From the NCBI GenBank assembly GCA_020226215.1, contig CM035236.1:59563809-59627808 (forward strand): DNA of 64,000 nucleotides, read 5' to 3'. Below are positions 47,169 through 59,857 of the stretch, piece by piece (positions within the stretch are counted from its first letter, which is position 1; every line of letters begins with the position of its first letter). The position numbers and the translations under genes are program-made. The notes beneath the pieces were generated by a model, which ran no database searches, was not told the origin of the DNA, and saw nothing but the letters and a program-made list of their open reading frames with translations. This stretch comes from Sindora glabra. Lineage: Eukaryota > Streptophyta > Magnoliopsida > Fabales > Fabaceae.

Positions 47169-48440
47169 ATTATACATTCAAAAGTGACCAAAATGTATCA
47201 TGACTTGCAAGAAAACTTATAGTGGAAAGGAAAGAAAAAGACATGTAGGATTTTGTGACTAAATGCCTCATGTGTTAATAGGTGAAAGCAAAGCACCAAT
47301 GACTTATAAGTTTACATTAATCATTGCAAATTCTAGAATGGAAATAGGAGTACATGATTATGGACTTTCTAATAGGATTACTTAAATCCCTTAAGGGGTA
47401 TGATTATATTTAGGTAATTGTCAATTCACCAACCAAGATAGTGCATTTTCTTTTGGTGAAACCCATCTTTTCAAAAACTCAATATGCTTAAGTGTACTTG
47501 GATAAAATAGTTTCTTTTTATGGGTCTTAGATCAAGGTACTTAATTTTGGAAGTCCTTTTAGCAAGCTATGGATAATTGTATTTTAGCACAATCTTTCAA
47601 TCATAAATAGATGGATAATTGGAGCATTCCATATAAGTGTTTGAAGATATGTTTCAAAGTTATGGCCTTAAATTAAAGGGCAATTGGGAAAGATATTTGC
47701 TATTAATAGAGTTTACTTTCAACAACAATTATCAAACAACCATTAAGATGGCTTTTTCCTTAGTCATTATATGGTTGAAGATATAAGTTTTCATTAGATT
47801 AGTTTGAATTAGGCATGGTAAACCTTCTAGGACTATATTTTGTGATGGATGCTTCAGAAAAAGTGCAAATCACTCTAGATTGATTAAAAGCCACTCAATA
47901 TTGATAAAAAATATACATAGATAAAAGGAAGAGAGATTTAGAATTCCAAATAGGTGACAATGTGTTCCTTAAGGTGTCTCTAATGAAAGGAGTTATAAGA
48001 ATTAGTAAGAAGGGTAAGTTTGCACCTTACTACATTGGACATTTCTCAATCTATAGATGTATTGGAATTATAGTCTATCATTTAAAGCTTCCATATATCT
48101 TATAAGCCATCACCTTGTGTTTCCATATATTCATGCTTCATAAATATGTACTAATGCTAATCACATCCTTAAAGAAAAGCCTGTTCAACTAGGTTTGAAT
48201 CGATTAGTGACGATCCTTAATTTCTAGATTTGGAAATTGTAGTTTAAAAAGGTAACAACATTGAAAGTTCTTTTGGAATGTTGTGGTGAGGAAAAAGAAA
48301 CTTAAAAGCCCAAGTTTGATATACAACATAAATATCCTTAACTAATCAGTAATTTCTTTAATCTTAGCTTATTAAATGTTATTGAATAAAAAGTCACATA
48401 AGATGTTTGCAAGAATTTGAGGTTGAATTCTCTTTATGGG
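47169..48440 (+). pseudogene. Integrase and C-terminal remnant of a gypsy element
   Basis: In order: a decayed zinc-binding segment (IHxxxxKMYHDL-like, then DFVTKCLMC..VKAKH at 47255-47293), a core segment MDFLIGLLKSLKGYDYI near 47363-47413, and a C-terminal segment DLEFQIGDNVFLKVSLMKGV near 47934-47992 followed by GKFAPYYIGHF. A distal stretch ends near 48440 with a FEDEF-like word, as gypsy polyproteins do before the 3' LTR. Stops and shifts are frequent. The left part lies across the solo LTR. Confidence 0.78.
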
Positions 48441-49550
48441 GTACCATTACTATCAAAACCTAAATTTTAGACTACTATGATTGCCGTAAAGATATTAATT
48501 AGACATTTTTACAAGCCTTTCTAAGCAAAACCAGTTTAGAACTTTATTATTTTTTGAAAACATGCAAGATGTAAAAATCTCAAGTTTCAAAATTACACCA
48601 AGATTTTTTTTTATTTTTGTATACACGAGTTTCCAAACTTTTATTCAAAAAATAGACATTAGGAAATCTTAACAAATATATGAGAAGTTAGAAATGCTTT
48701 ATAAATAAAAACTTCTATTAACATACAAATATAATTTTATAAGTTAAAAATTCCTTAAATGTCTTTCTTTTTTTCCCTCTTAAATAACCATTTTTCAAAT
48801 ATGGTAATTTAAACCATCAAACAAATGTAATAGAATAGGATAATGATATGGAAACTCAATAAATCAAAAGGTCCTATTTATACAAAAGGAGAGACTTTAG
48901 TGCACTAGTTGACATGGGTGCACCACTAAATCTTACCATTGGATTTCATTTATCCTATGCAATACGATATTGATGAATGAAGTCCAATGGTTTAGACTAG
49001 TAATGTGTTGGCATAACTGGTGCACCATAGTCATCACCTTATAAAAATTATACTTTTGAGATAACATACTCTCCTTAAAAAAAATTCAAATTTAGATTTC
49101 TTTCTTTAAAATAATAATATCTTACTTCTAAAAATTTCTTTACAAAAGGAAACAACTCTTCATTATGTAACGAAAGCTTTCAAAATGAAAAAGTATATAA
49201 AACATTTTTGTAATTCAAATATTTATTAAAATACCTTGAATATTGAAAATCATTTTCCTTTGAAAAACCATGGGCCAACATATTATGCATCACAAAATGA
49301 TCATTTTGGTAAAAATCATAAAGTAAATATAGTAATAAGCATATATATGCATCATTTATATAGAATACTTAGTCTTATGCAATAAACTCATTTATCATCA
49401 AAGTAAATTATAAAATAATTTTACATAAGAGTCAAAATATAATTATATAGAATAAAGTTTGAAAATAGATATTTTAAAATAATAATTATTAATCATATTA
49501 ACTTTTAATAGTATTATGAAAATTAGAAATAGAAAAGTCCTTAAAGAATT
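48441..49550 (+). repeat. Probable 3' LTR remnant, interrupted by a MITE
   Basis: After the polyprotein end, TACCATTACTATCAAAACCTAAATTTTAG-like DNA begins at about 48443 and resembles the start of the LTR at 54623. The LTR is incomplete and no 3' terminus is seen. It contains the foldback element at 48897-49030. Confidence 0.4.
48897..49030. mobile_element. ~135-bp foldback (MITE-like) element
   Basis: The left arm (48897-48951) contains TTTAGTGCACTAGTTGACAT and ACCATTGGATTTCATT. The right arm, on the other strand, contains TATGGTGCACCAGTTATGCC and ACCATTGGACTTCATT. The loop is about 20 bp. GGTGCACC, which occurs near both ends, is itself a palindrome. No target duplication could be fixed. 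Confidence 0.65.
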
Positions 49551-49554
49551 TTCA

Positions 49555-50425
49555 AAAAATGGCTATGCCTTTAACCAAGTTAACTCAAAAAAGGTTAGGT
49601 GTGATTGCATGGTTAGATGATTATGAGAACATTTACAAAAGATCAAAAGCATGTTTGACCTTATCGTCAGGCTCTGAGGGATAAGTAATGTACAATGATG
49701 CATATAGGGTTAGCTTTGATAAGTGCTAATGCAGAATGGGAAAATTATTGCCTATACATCTTAATAATTAAAGAAACACAAGCTTAATTACTTGATACAT
49801 GATATAGAAATGGTTGTAGTAATATTTGCGATAAAGATATGGAGACATTATTTATATAAGGGAAACATTTATGATTTATATAGACCATAAAAAACCTAAA
49901 ATATATCTTTGAAGGATTTGAATATGAGGCAATGAAAATGGATGGAGCTTGTCAAAGATTATAATTCTACAATCCATTATTAACTTGGCAAAGCAAACAT
50001 AGTGATGAATGTACTAAGTAGGAAATTATTAAGTATATTGGCTAACCTATAAGATGTGAACTAAGGGGTGGTACTTGCCCAAGTAGCTGGTTCACTCACA
50101 ATTATTAGAGAAGTCCTTGTTAATTTTTTTCTTCTACTTATTGATATGCTTAAACTTAATAGGTAGCCTAACTTAAGTTAAAGTTGCATAAGAAGTATTT
50201 GTAGATGTAATCAGGTCTCAAATCATTCCAGAGGGTGGAAGCATTCACAATTGGGCTTAAGTGTTACTTAACTATCGATTTATTTTAGTGGAAAGAATTA
50301 AAAAGTCTTAAAAGGATGATTCTCAATAACTTGTTTTAATGGAGGAGGCAGTGACAAACTAAGAAGGTGATTTGATTATTAATAAGAAAAAGATGATCTG
50401 ATATTGAGGGTGACTTTGTGTATTA
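49555..50425 (+). pseudogene. RNase H and linker remnant of a second gypsy copy
   Basis: The + strand shows PLTKLTQKR near 49567, ACLTLSSGSEG near 49650, YIRETFMIYIDHKKPKIYL near 49854-49910 (the DHKSLKYIF block), and VLSRKLLSILANL near 50008-50047, the usual end of RNase H. The linker follows (50290-50425) and resembles 43385-43574. The order RNase H after integrase along the window shows this is a different copy from the one at 47169. Confidence 0.78.
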
Positions 50426-51380
50426 TTTAGTTTTAAGAACATTTTGCATAATATATGTCACAAGATAATTGATACCTAGGAAATGAGCTTGTGCAAATTA
50501 ATGAATTGAAACTATTTATGAATTAGATTATTTGTATAAATGAATGCAAGGCAACAATATTTAGGTTTTATTAATGGCACATTTCTCATATTATGACTAA
50601 TATGAGATCATATAAGTTATAAATAAACTAGAACTTAATGACATTTATACAAGAGAAAGTGTGGTACATGTTAAAGTTTGTATAGGTATGCTCTATAATG
50701 AATGAGCTTAAATGCCCATAAATTGACATGAAAATGTATGATAAGAAGGAATATTTAAATGTTTTTATGATAAAGTTGGTGATTATATGTCATGAAACAA
50801 AGAATAATTATTGTTGGAAAAGAAACCATGAATGTTTTTTTTAATTAAATGTACTCAAGATTTGTGTTGCATGATTAGGTAGTCATTAACAAGATTTTAA
50901 CTCCCTTTGGACCCTAATATTAATGTAATATTATCCCTTTAGGGTAGAAAGTGTAGGTTAATAATCAAGAATATCATATAGTAGCAAATGATTATAAAAA
51001 TGATTTGGTATTCATATGATTTCTTAAATCAATATACCTATTGCCAAGTTAAGAACAAGTTATAATCCTCATCATTTGTATTTATGTGCTCAAAGTGTTG
51101 GAGGTTATATTCTTATGTATGCATATTAATAAGGCTTAACCATTTAGGAAGATTAATGAGCATACTTAATCTTGTCAAAGAACTTAATCTAGGAATACAA
51201 ATTTAGTTGTAGGATGAAAAAAAGTGTGAATCAATAGTCTTTTCAAGTACTATGCCTTAGAAACTAGGTTATTGCACCATAAGTCTAGGTATGCCAGTAT
51301 CGTGCAAAACTTAATGCCTATGTAATGATGATAATGATAGTGCTTAATCAAATGTGGTATACTAGCATTGAATATACTAA
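50426..51380. other. Decayed DNA, nothing recognised
   Basis: The integrase expected after the linker of the 49.5-kb copy is not visible here. No gene, RNA or repeat terminus is supported. Confidence 0.35.
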
Positions 51381-54272
51381 TGTGCTATTGGAACCCAACG
51401 CAAATCATAACCAATGTGGAATCTATTTTTTAGTTTCCACTAGTTTATCCTATTCTTTTTACTAATGTAATAAGGCACACATGATAATTAAATATTAATC
51501 TTTTAAACATGAATAAGAAAACAATAAAAGCTAACCATTATTTACATTCCATTTTTTGAAAGATTTTAGCTTTATCCTTTCATATAAAATGGGATATCTA
51601 ATGCTACCTAAGTCGTGCTAGATAACTTTTGAAGGACTTAACTCTAAGGTAGTGGTGGAGATAACTCATTCTGAGAATTTGCTAGGAAAACATATGGGAA
51701 GGTAAGTTTAGGATTTCATGAATGAACATTCAATTAATATTGATAATGATAAATTTTAAAAGAAACATTTAGCTCTTACTAACTGGATTTACTTTTCTCT
51801 ATCCACAATATGTAACTTAATTAATCCTACCTTGAATGGCTAGTATTCATAACTCTATCACAATATTACAATGCTTACAAGGTCTCCTGATATCAAATGA
51901 ACATATTAACATATTATGATATTTTAATCATTTATATTCCTTATTACCATTACTCAAATATACATTCTATGCAATTCACATATCACCCTCATGAATAATA
52001 TAACATGTATGTCAACTTACCATACAAATAGCATAATAGTTAAAGAAAAAGAGAGAGAGAACAAAGAATCTTACATACTCAAGTCACGCTTAACACCATC
52101 CATATTTCATATAGTCTTATCATAGATCATATATTCTCATAAAATTTAAGATAAGTAATCATTCCTACCTCACATCCTATTTCAAGTATCAAATTTCATA
52201 TATCATAATTTAAATCCTAACAATAGTAAAAAAATATAAATAATATAAGTATTTATACTCATTGATTGCAATTATCATAAATATATGCATGTATATATAT
52301 ATTTCTTATAATATTCACACATTATAACTAATCAATGACAAATAAATTTTCATACATTTCTTAATCAATCATCAAATCTAAATTTCTTATGATATAACTT
52401 GGGAATAATGGACATAGCTTAATAAGCTTTTGAAACTTTTCTTAATGAAGATACTTTTACTAAGCTTTTGAAACTACCTTGTTAATTTTGAGTGAAAATA
52501 GCTCCATGTACTTCCAACATTATAACTATTTAGTGAAAATAATCACATATGGGCTTTTCGATACGATTTCATACATTACAACCTTTTAACACTATGACCA
52601 TTTAGTGAAGATAGGCTAGCATGAGCATTCATTTTAAACTATTCTTATATATCATTTCTTCTTTCATTTCACATGCACACATAATTTGTTTTGCAATATC
52701 TCCATACCTTTTTGTATAGGCACACACATCACTTTATAACATTATATATATATTGTCTCACTTTTTAAAGTAATATAAACATCACAATTCATTCCATAGA
52801 CACTAAATCAATTTATTACATGACATAACATATATATTATGACATCACCGTAGCTCTTAGTATGTCGTTTACAACCTAATTTACAATCACAACATGACTA
52901 TATCACATCTACTTGCCATCCATCATGTATCTAATCTCTATTTATCACATACTAACTTGTCTTAACATTGTAAAACACAAGGATATAACTTAACTTTATA
53001 TATATTGCAATATTTCAAATTTATCTAGGTGTAGTTGACTATATACTTAGCTATGAAAATCTAGTAGGTAACTCTACTAGTCCATAGTTAACTATATATT
53101 CGATTATTATAATCTAGAGACCAGTTTTAGTGCTTATAGTTAACTACCAATAATCAAAGAATAGCTTGAAAGCTCATAATTGACTCTTGAATATACTTAA
53201 AATACTATTCATTCATTAAGATCATCAATCAATCTCATACATTTCACCACTAATCCATATCAAATTAGCACACTTTTATAACACTTTCATTTATATCATT
53301 TATAATATTAAAACTCATCCATGTATCATAAATCATCACATTTCTATATGTAATTACTGAAAAATTCAAAATTTAACATTAATCAAGAAAAAATTAGTTT
53401 AATCTTGAGAATAAAGTTAGATTTTTCACTCACTTATTATAAGGAAGGCTTTGACAAGCTGGATTTGCTACTCCTTGGCCTTAATCAACCAAAATTACAA
53501 AGACTTCTCATTAAGGTTTATTCCTTCCTTTTTGAGATAAATGCTCAAATTTTCTTAAATTTAAAGAAAATTATGAAAAATATAATTGTTAAGAAAGCAT
53601 TATGATGTTTATGTGAAGAATTTAACAAGAAATCACTCTTAGTTTCACTTGATTAATGAAATTCTTAGTAAAGAAAGAAGATAAAGATGAGAAAGTTTGA
53701 AGAGGAGGAAGAGATTGGATGACGAAAATTATGAAATAGTGCTCTAATGTGCTAAAATTCAATTTATAAGGCCAAGGGCAATTTAGAAAAAAATGGAAGT
53801 TATGTCTCATACTCACTAGCTACGCTTCTTAAGCTATAATTAGCTATATAGTTAACTATGCTAGTCCAGAGTGCAACTTAGAGGGAATTAGTTAACTATA
53901 TAGTTAATTACCACTTACTTATTCCCCACTTAGTTGCTTTAAAAACCATTTCTACCTTTAATCTTTTATTTATACTCATTATTAAGCATTCTTGACCTTC
54001 TATTGCTTTATTTTACCTAAAATTTTTATTTAAGGTCCACTCGATTAATAAATTTTTCTTTTATTTATTTATTTCACTTTAAATCTTATCTACAAATTTT
54101 ATTCAATTAAGATTTTACTTTCACCAAATTTCCTTATTTATACTTTCTCATCATAATTTACCTATTCCTTGGAAATTTTCTTTCCATTATATTCATTTCG
54201 CCAAAATTTAATTTATTATTTTTCCTTTTCCTAAATTATAAAAAAATTTAAAACTGTAAAGCTAGTGTGACA
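51381..54272 (-). repeat. LTR of the gypsy family, minus orientation
   Basis: On the minus strand it starts TGTCACACTAGC at 54272 and ends near GCGTTGGGTTCCAATAGCACA at 51381, about 2.9 kb, close to the 2.88 kb of the LTR at 54623. It matches 26840-27000 in ATGAACATTCAA and the CTAACTGGATTTAC segment. It carries motif clusters at 53025-53180 and 53820-53920 (TATAGTTAACTATA and relatives). Flanking 5-mers do not match (ACTAA, TGCGC), so it is not a clean solo LTR. Confidence 0.55.
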
Positions 54273-54622
54273 TGCGCACTTAACTTATCAACCTTTCTAC
54301 TAGAAGATGTTAGAGTTGATCACTTAATACATAAGCTCTTTGTCAATAACATTGAGGTAAAGGTAATAACAAAATGTGAAAAAGAACTAAGGAGTACTAA
54401 AGAAAGAGGTGAATAGGTTGACTAGAGGGAAGTTCAAAAAATCTAAACTAAATAGATTAAGGAAAATACTAAATAGTTAAAGGTAAGCAAATGGTGCATT
54501 AGTTTTGAGGATTAGTGAAAAGCATTAGTATCACATAGAAGCAAAACTATAGGATGCCCTGAGTGAGTATTACATAAGGTACCCCTATAATTTGAGGATG
54601 AATTCTTTTTGAAAGAGATTAC
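54273..54622 (+). pseudogene. 3' end of a gypsy polyprotein before an LTR
   Basis: The stretch ends in TTTGAGGATGAATTCTTTTT at about 54591, the typical 'FEDEFF' C-terminal end that precedes the polypurine tract and 3' LTR of plant gypsy elements. Upstream codons are too decayed to assign. Confidence 0.5.
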
Positions 54623-57499
54623 TATTACACACCAAGATTTTAAAATTTCAATTATTCATTTATTTGTTACATTTACTTTAGGATTCTAGAATTTTACATT
54701 ATAAGGGGAGTGATTAATTAGCAATTATTATGGTGAAAATATTGAAATGGAAATTTTACATGCAAATAAATAACATTCAATATGGGAAATTATGAGTGGC
54801 GTATTACAAAAGAAAAGAATTAGGTAATAAGATGAGTTTAAATGGAATTTTTGGATAAATAGAAATAAACTATTTGAGTAGGCTTAAGAAAAATGAGAAA
54901 CTTGTATGAGTTAGATGGGAAAAAATGAGTTTAAAAGAGTAATTAAAGAGTATAAATTTTTGGACAATAGTGTGTAAGCATGGAAGAGATTTAAGATAAA
55001 ATGATGAAAATGCCCCTATTTCCTTAAAGGCAAAAATCATCCTTAAATCCTTATTTGACTCTATTTTTTTAAAACCCTAGCCTTCCTTTGTCAACTTTTT
55101 TTCTTCTTAAATTCTTCTTCAATCAAGTTAGAAAAGAGATAATCTTCTTCAAATTCTTCATTCAAGCAAGGTAAGATCTATAAAGTAATTAGAATCTTTA
55201 TAGTTTTCTTTCAAATTGAAAGGATTTAAGCATTAAACATAATGAGAGGGAAATGAACCTTGACTTGAAATCTTTAGGAATTTGGTATGATTAGGACCAA
55301 TGGATGTCAACTCTAGCCTCTTAAATCTTCTTCTATATTAGGTGAGTAGGCATCCTAACCTTAATTCAAATATCAAATTTATTTAATTGGATGAGGAAAA
55401 GCAATAATTTATGTGTTTAATTTGGTTTCAATGTAAAAAATAGTGTGAATGTTGCATCTTTGATGTTTAATTCTAACTTTGTATGGATTTATGGCATAAT
55501 ATATACATTTGGATAATGAATTCATTAGATCAATAGTGAAAAATCAAGTGAAATTTACTAGAAACTAGGTTAAGTCAACTATACCCTAAAACATGCATTT
55601 TAGGTAAGCATACTCGACTACATAATTAACTATAAGCCAAATAGTGCTCTGTAAATGTTGATAGTCAATATAAGCATCAATCTTGCCCTTTAGATCCCTG
55701 TAATCAACTATATTGTCAATTATAAACCCTTAAAATTGCTCTCAAGGCTTATATAGTCATTATATAGTCTATTACACTCTATTTAACCTATAATATAATG
55801 ATATATCAGGGGTCATGATGTATTCTAGCACTTTTAGATGTTAAATTATCATATGATAAATAAAGATAGAATATATGATGTGAGCCCATGCAATAAGACA
55901 TGGTAATATTATGGTAACATGATAAAATAAAATATGTTTATGTTTACGTGTACAAAAGAAATGTGTTTATAATTAAATATAATTAAATGTTTGCATCTTG
56001 AATATGAATGTGAGGAATAAGAATTAAACATATGATATGTAACCATGTGAAGAAGCTTTGTAAAGTTATGATGTATAAATGATATTATAAGTATAATTAT
56101 TATTGTGTTAATGGAATGAATTGAGTTGTATAGCTATACAATAAAGGCATGGGCAATATTGAACTATGAGGTGCAATACATGGCTAAGAAATATAATGTT
56201 AAGATCATATGATATATGAAAAGATGAAATGATATATGTGATTATCAAACATTGGATCTTGGTAATGGCTTATAAGAGTATAATTTTAATTAAGAGTTAC
56301 AAGGAGATTTATAATGCTTTCTTTATTTGTTTACCTTATGTATTGCATTATGTGAAGGTGGTGTAGATGAATGTATGCATTTGAATAATAGCATCGATAA
56401 ATGCAAATTATTATAAGTGAATATGTTATTAATAAAACTTGTATATAATTTTATATGAGTATTTGATGAATTAGGTTTAAGCAAGATTGATTTTATGTGT
56501 GCATATATGGTAATTCCTAATAAACAAGCTATATTATGGAAAATTTCCTTTCTTTTTTTTAGCAAAGGTATAGGACTATAATTATTTATCTTGGATACAA
56601 ATCTAAAATTTTCTTTTAGGGTCTAACTTAGATTCTTCATAATCTGGTATTAAAGTCTAATTTAAATAACCTTTGGTTAATTAATGTTCACTTACTAAGT
56701 TTTATAGAAACTCACTTTCTTTTTCTTTAGTTATCTATTTTCTTTTCTTTGGATAGTTTTTCCTATAGATACCTAGCTATTGCTAGATGGATTAGAAATA
56801 GGCTTGTATAAGAACTTTAATATTAATGTACGTCTTAGGAATAGTTTGAGCAATTAAGCATAAAGAAACACATTTTATTGATTTATAATGACTTTTTAAA
56901 AAATTGCATTTCCTCTTCTGAAAATCATAATTGCATGTGATAAATAAATGAAGATACAATTAGGAAAGATTAGTAGGTTGTCATTAGAGGTGTAAAGCGA
57001 TCAAGAGTTTATATCTTAAATGGGCAAAAATAGCAACGCCTACGAGTACCCATGAGGTCCTATGAACATTATTTTTTCTTAACTAGTAGAAGTGATTAGA
57101 CTACTAGGCTTGTGTATGCAAGAATTAGAAATTGAACTTTAGATGTAAAGGAAGGCACCTTCAAAGAACATTGGATTGAGTTATATTAAAAAAATCTTTT
57201 TTTATAAATTTTAATTGTCCAATTAGTTTTTTTTCCTTTTGTAACAAGTTTCTTAAGTAAGGTTAAAAAAATTATATTAAACCATTAGATATTGAATTAA
57301 GAATGAGGTTGGATTCAAAAAGTCTCAAAATGCTTAATGAATTACCTAATAAAAAAATTATACCCACATTGAAAATAGGTTCCAAATAAAGAGCCTACAA
57401 TTGCTTTAAGACCATTGGCTTGGTGCCCATTTTACACCTCAAGTTGTTGTGTGAAATAACTCCCTATGCTAGTCACGTATCTTAGGATGGGTCATGACA
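54623..57499 (+). repeat. 3' LTR of a gypsy element, plus orientation
   Basis: The start is TATTACACACCAAGATTTT (54623; the TG end apparently mutated to TA). The end is CTTAGGATGGGTCATGACA (57499), which matches the minus-strand LTR end CTAAGGTTGGGTCATGACA at 33800 and GATTAGGATGAGTCGTGACA at 47168. It has the motif cluster at 55560-55790. No primer-binding site follows, so it is a 3' LTR with only a 350-bp internal remnant upstream. Confidence 0.7.
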
Positions 57500-58392
57500 T
57501 CTCTCTCTTTTTCAATTAAAACATTAAATAAAATTTCTCAAATTATTAAAATCCTACAAGTCTATTTTAATAAAAAATAATTTAAATTAATATGAAAACA
57601 TTCCTTTTATGATTACTATTTATGTTTTCTATAAAATGAATTCTTGTATAGTAATAAAAAATTATTTTATAATTATTATGCATAATTCTCTTTTAAAAGT
57701 ATTGTAATATTTATTACATAGATTTTAGCTTTTAATTTAAATGCTTAATAATTTTTTTCTTAATAATTGAACAAGGCTTAATTTGATCACTATAACTAAA
57801 ACTCAAAATTATGTTATAATTTTAACAAAGCTTTACAAATACAATTTTATAAGTGTAAACTACTAATTTAATGTTAAACTTTACATATGTTAGGTCCAAA
57901 AAGAAAGTAATTGTTAGCTTGTTTGAAAAAGTAATTATAAATAGTAATCATATAAAAGAAAATTTAAGAAACAACAATTATTTAATTATAACTAATGGAA
58001 AAAATTAATTTTGGAAAAATGATTATATTCTTGTAAAAAATAATAAAAGTTAAATTTTATGTAGTGAATATTACAATAAAATAATATGTATTTTTATTTT
58101 TATACTATAAATATATTTTTGAAATACATTGTTATTTTATATTCAAAATTAAAATAAATTTAATAGCCACATGTAATAATGATAAAAGAATTAATCTCTT
58201 TAACAAAAATTGTGCATAATAATCAAAAAATAAATCTTTTAACTTTTATCTAATATTTTTTTATTAAAATAGACTTGTGGTAATGATATAGAAATTTTTA
58301 TTTAGTGCATTAATTGTGGAAAGGAATAAGTAAAATATAGGTAGGATAAAAATTACCTAAAATAAATTGATCTCTAACTTTAAATTTTAATG
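57500..58392. other. AT-rich intergenic, nothing recognised
   Basis: Very AT-rich; no open frame, RNA gene or element could be supported. Confidence 0.4.
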
Positions 58393-58407
58393 AAACCAAT
58401 GGATGAG

Positions 58408-58498
<91 letters not shown>

Positions 58499-58550
58499 CA
58501 ACAACAACAACAATAATAAAGCCTTATTCCACTAAAACCAATAGATGAGA
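58393..58550 (-). mobile_element. LINE (RTE) insertion reduced to its 3' tail, with 16-bp target duplication
   Basis: Flanks are AAACCAATGGATGAGA (58393-58408) and AAACCAATAGATGAGA (58535-58550), differing at one base. Between them, read on the minus strand, lie AGTGGAATAAGGC, the RTE 3' end seen at 18360 and 22140, and then a (TTG)n/(TTA)n microsatellite of about 110 bp. The insert thus contains only the last few bases of the LINE plus its expanded tail. The poly-leucine frame over it is the microsatellite. Confidence 0.92.
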
Positions 58551-59483
58551 ATTGGCCACAATTTTATGAGAAGAGTTTGAAGGAGTTTTTACAAAATTTA
58601 TGCATGGTCTTCATGATTTTGTAGAAGAAATTTTGATAGCATAATTCATAAATTATGTAAGCCAAAGAGAAGAAAATTTTTCTTCTTAAAATTTTCAAGT
58701 ATGAATATGTCCAAAAAATTTACAAATTTTATTTTATCAAGGAAAATCCTTAGATGGCTTATGGTCATTGTGAGAAAATATTGGAAAAATTTCTTGTTTC
58801 ATACATTAATTAAAACAATATTATTGAATTTAAGTATTTCCAAAATAATTTATTTCTTCCTCAAAAATAATGATTTCTATAAAGTTAAATACATCAAATT
58901 TTATGGTTAAATTTTAGAAAAGATTTTTAGATATATGTTAATGTATGATTTGAATTTCTTTAAGGAGATCAGAAGTTAGATTTTTATGTCGCATTTGTTT
59001 CTTTTTGAATTTTATTAAATGAAGGAAAAAGGGATTGATCTATTCAAAATTTAGTACTTTTGAATTATTAAAAGTTTTTTTGAGATATATGTTATTTTCT
59101 AAAAATGAAGAAAATTGACACCTTTATTTCTTGCATGAAATTTCATTAGCCTTGTTTGCCATTAAAAGGTAGAATTTTAAAAGCTCAAATTTTTAGTGAA
59201 ATTTTCATTTTAATTATTAATGCATTACAATTTTATTTTAGAAGAATAATTTTGATATATTTAACAAAAAATTAAAAGAAAAATTACCATTCTAAAATAT
59301 ATTTTTGAAATCAATGATTTGCATCTTTTTGCAACATTGTTATTTATAAAATATTTTCATAATACCTATAATTTATTTTCAAAAATACCATGATTAGTGA
59401 AAAACATTATTGAAAAGGCTAGCAATGATATTTGCTTAATATCTTTACATTGATTATGACGATCTAGAAAATGGATCATGATA
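58551..59483. other. AT-rich DNA upstream of the tandem array, nothing recognised
   Basis: No gene, RNA or repeat is visible before the first array unit. Confidence 0.35.
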
Positions 59484-59785
59484 ATATGTAAAACTTCTTT
59501 GTTTGTTAGATAGTTGCTTGCTTAATGAAGCTTGAAATCATAGGAAAAATTTAAATTGCAATGATACCAATCCTTTCAAATGCTTAAAGCTTATAAAGGT
59601 TTGGTGACAACATCTTTCTATTGTAATAAATTCTTTCCTTATTATAATTACTCAAATGAGCATCGAATTGAACTAATATTGTCTTTAATGATGGACAAAA
59701 GGGTTTAACAATAATTAAAGGCTTAATAAGTTCACATAAAAATATAACTAAAACCATGTTCACATTAAAATGAAAAAAAAAATAA

Positions 59786-59857
59786 CACTATTGCAGAGGA
59801 TCAAACTTAGGTCACTCAAGTGATAAGTAAGAAAACTTACCCCTATACTACAACAAT
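59786..59857 (-). pseudogene. tRNA-Asp-like pseudogene, copy 1
   Basis: It is 72 nt, the length of plant tRNA-Asp, and by hand about 50 of 72 positions agree with the tRNA-Asp(GUC) I recall. The A-box region TAGTATAGGGGTAAG and the T-arm GTTTGATCC are recognisable. The 7-bp acceptor stem ATTGTTG / CAATAGT pairs fully if G-U is allowed. The anticodon loop reads TTATCAC, so the GTC anticodon has become ATC, and one anticodon-stem pair is lost. A T-run of ten starts a few bases after the 3' end, a pol III terminator. Most changes are C to T or G to A. Confidence 0.8.

Noticed and set aside
58310..58513. Minus-strand frame with a poly-leucine run
   Set aside because: It is the translation of the (CAA)/(TAA) microsatellite at the LINE tail.
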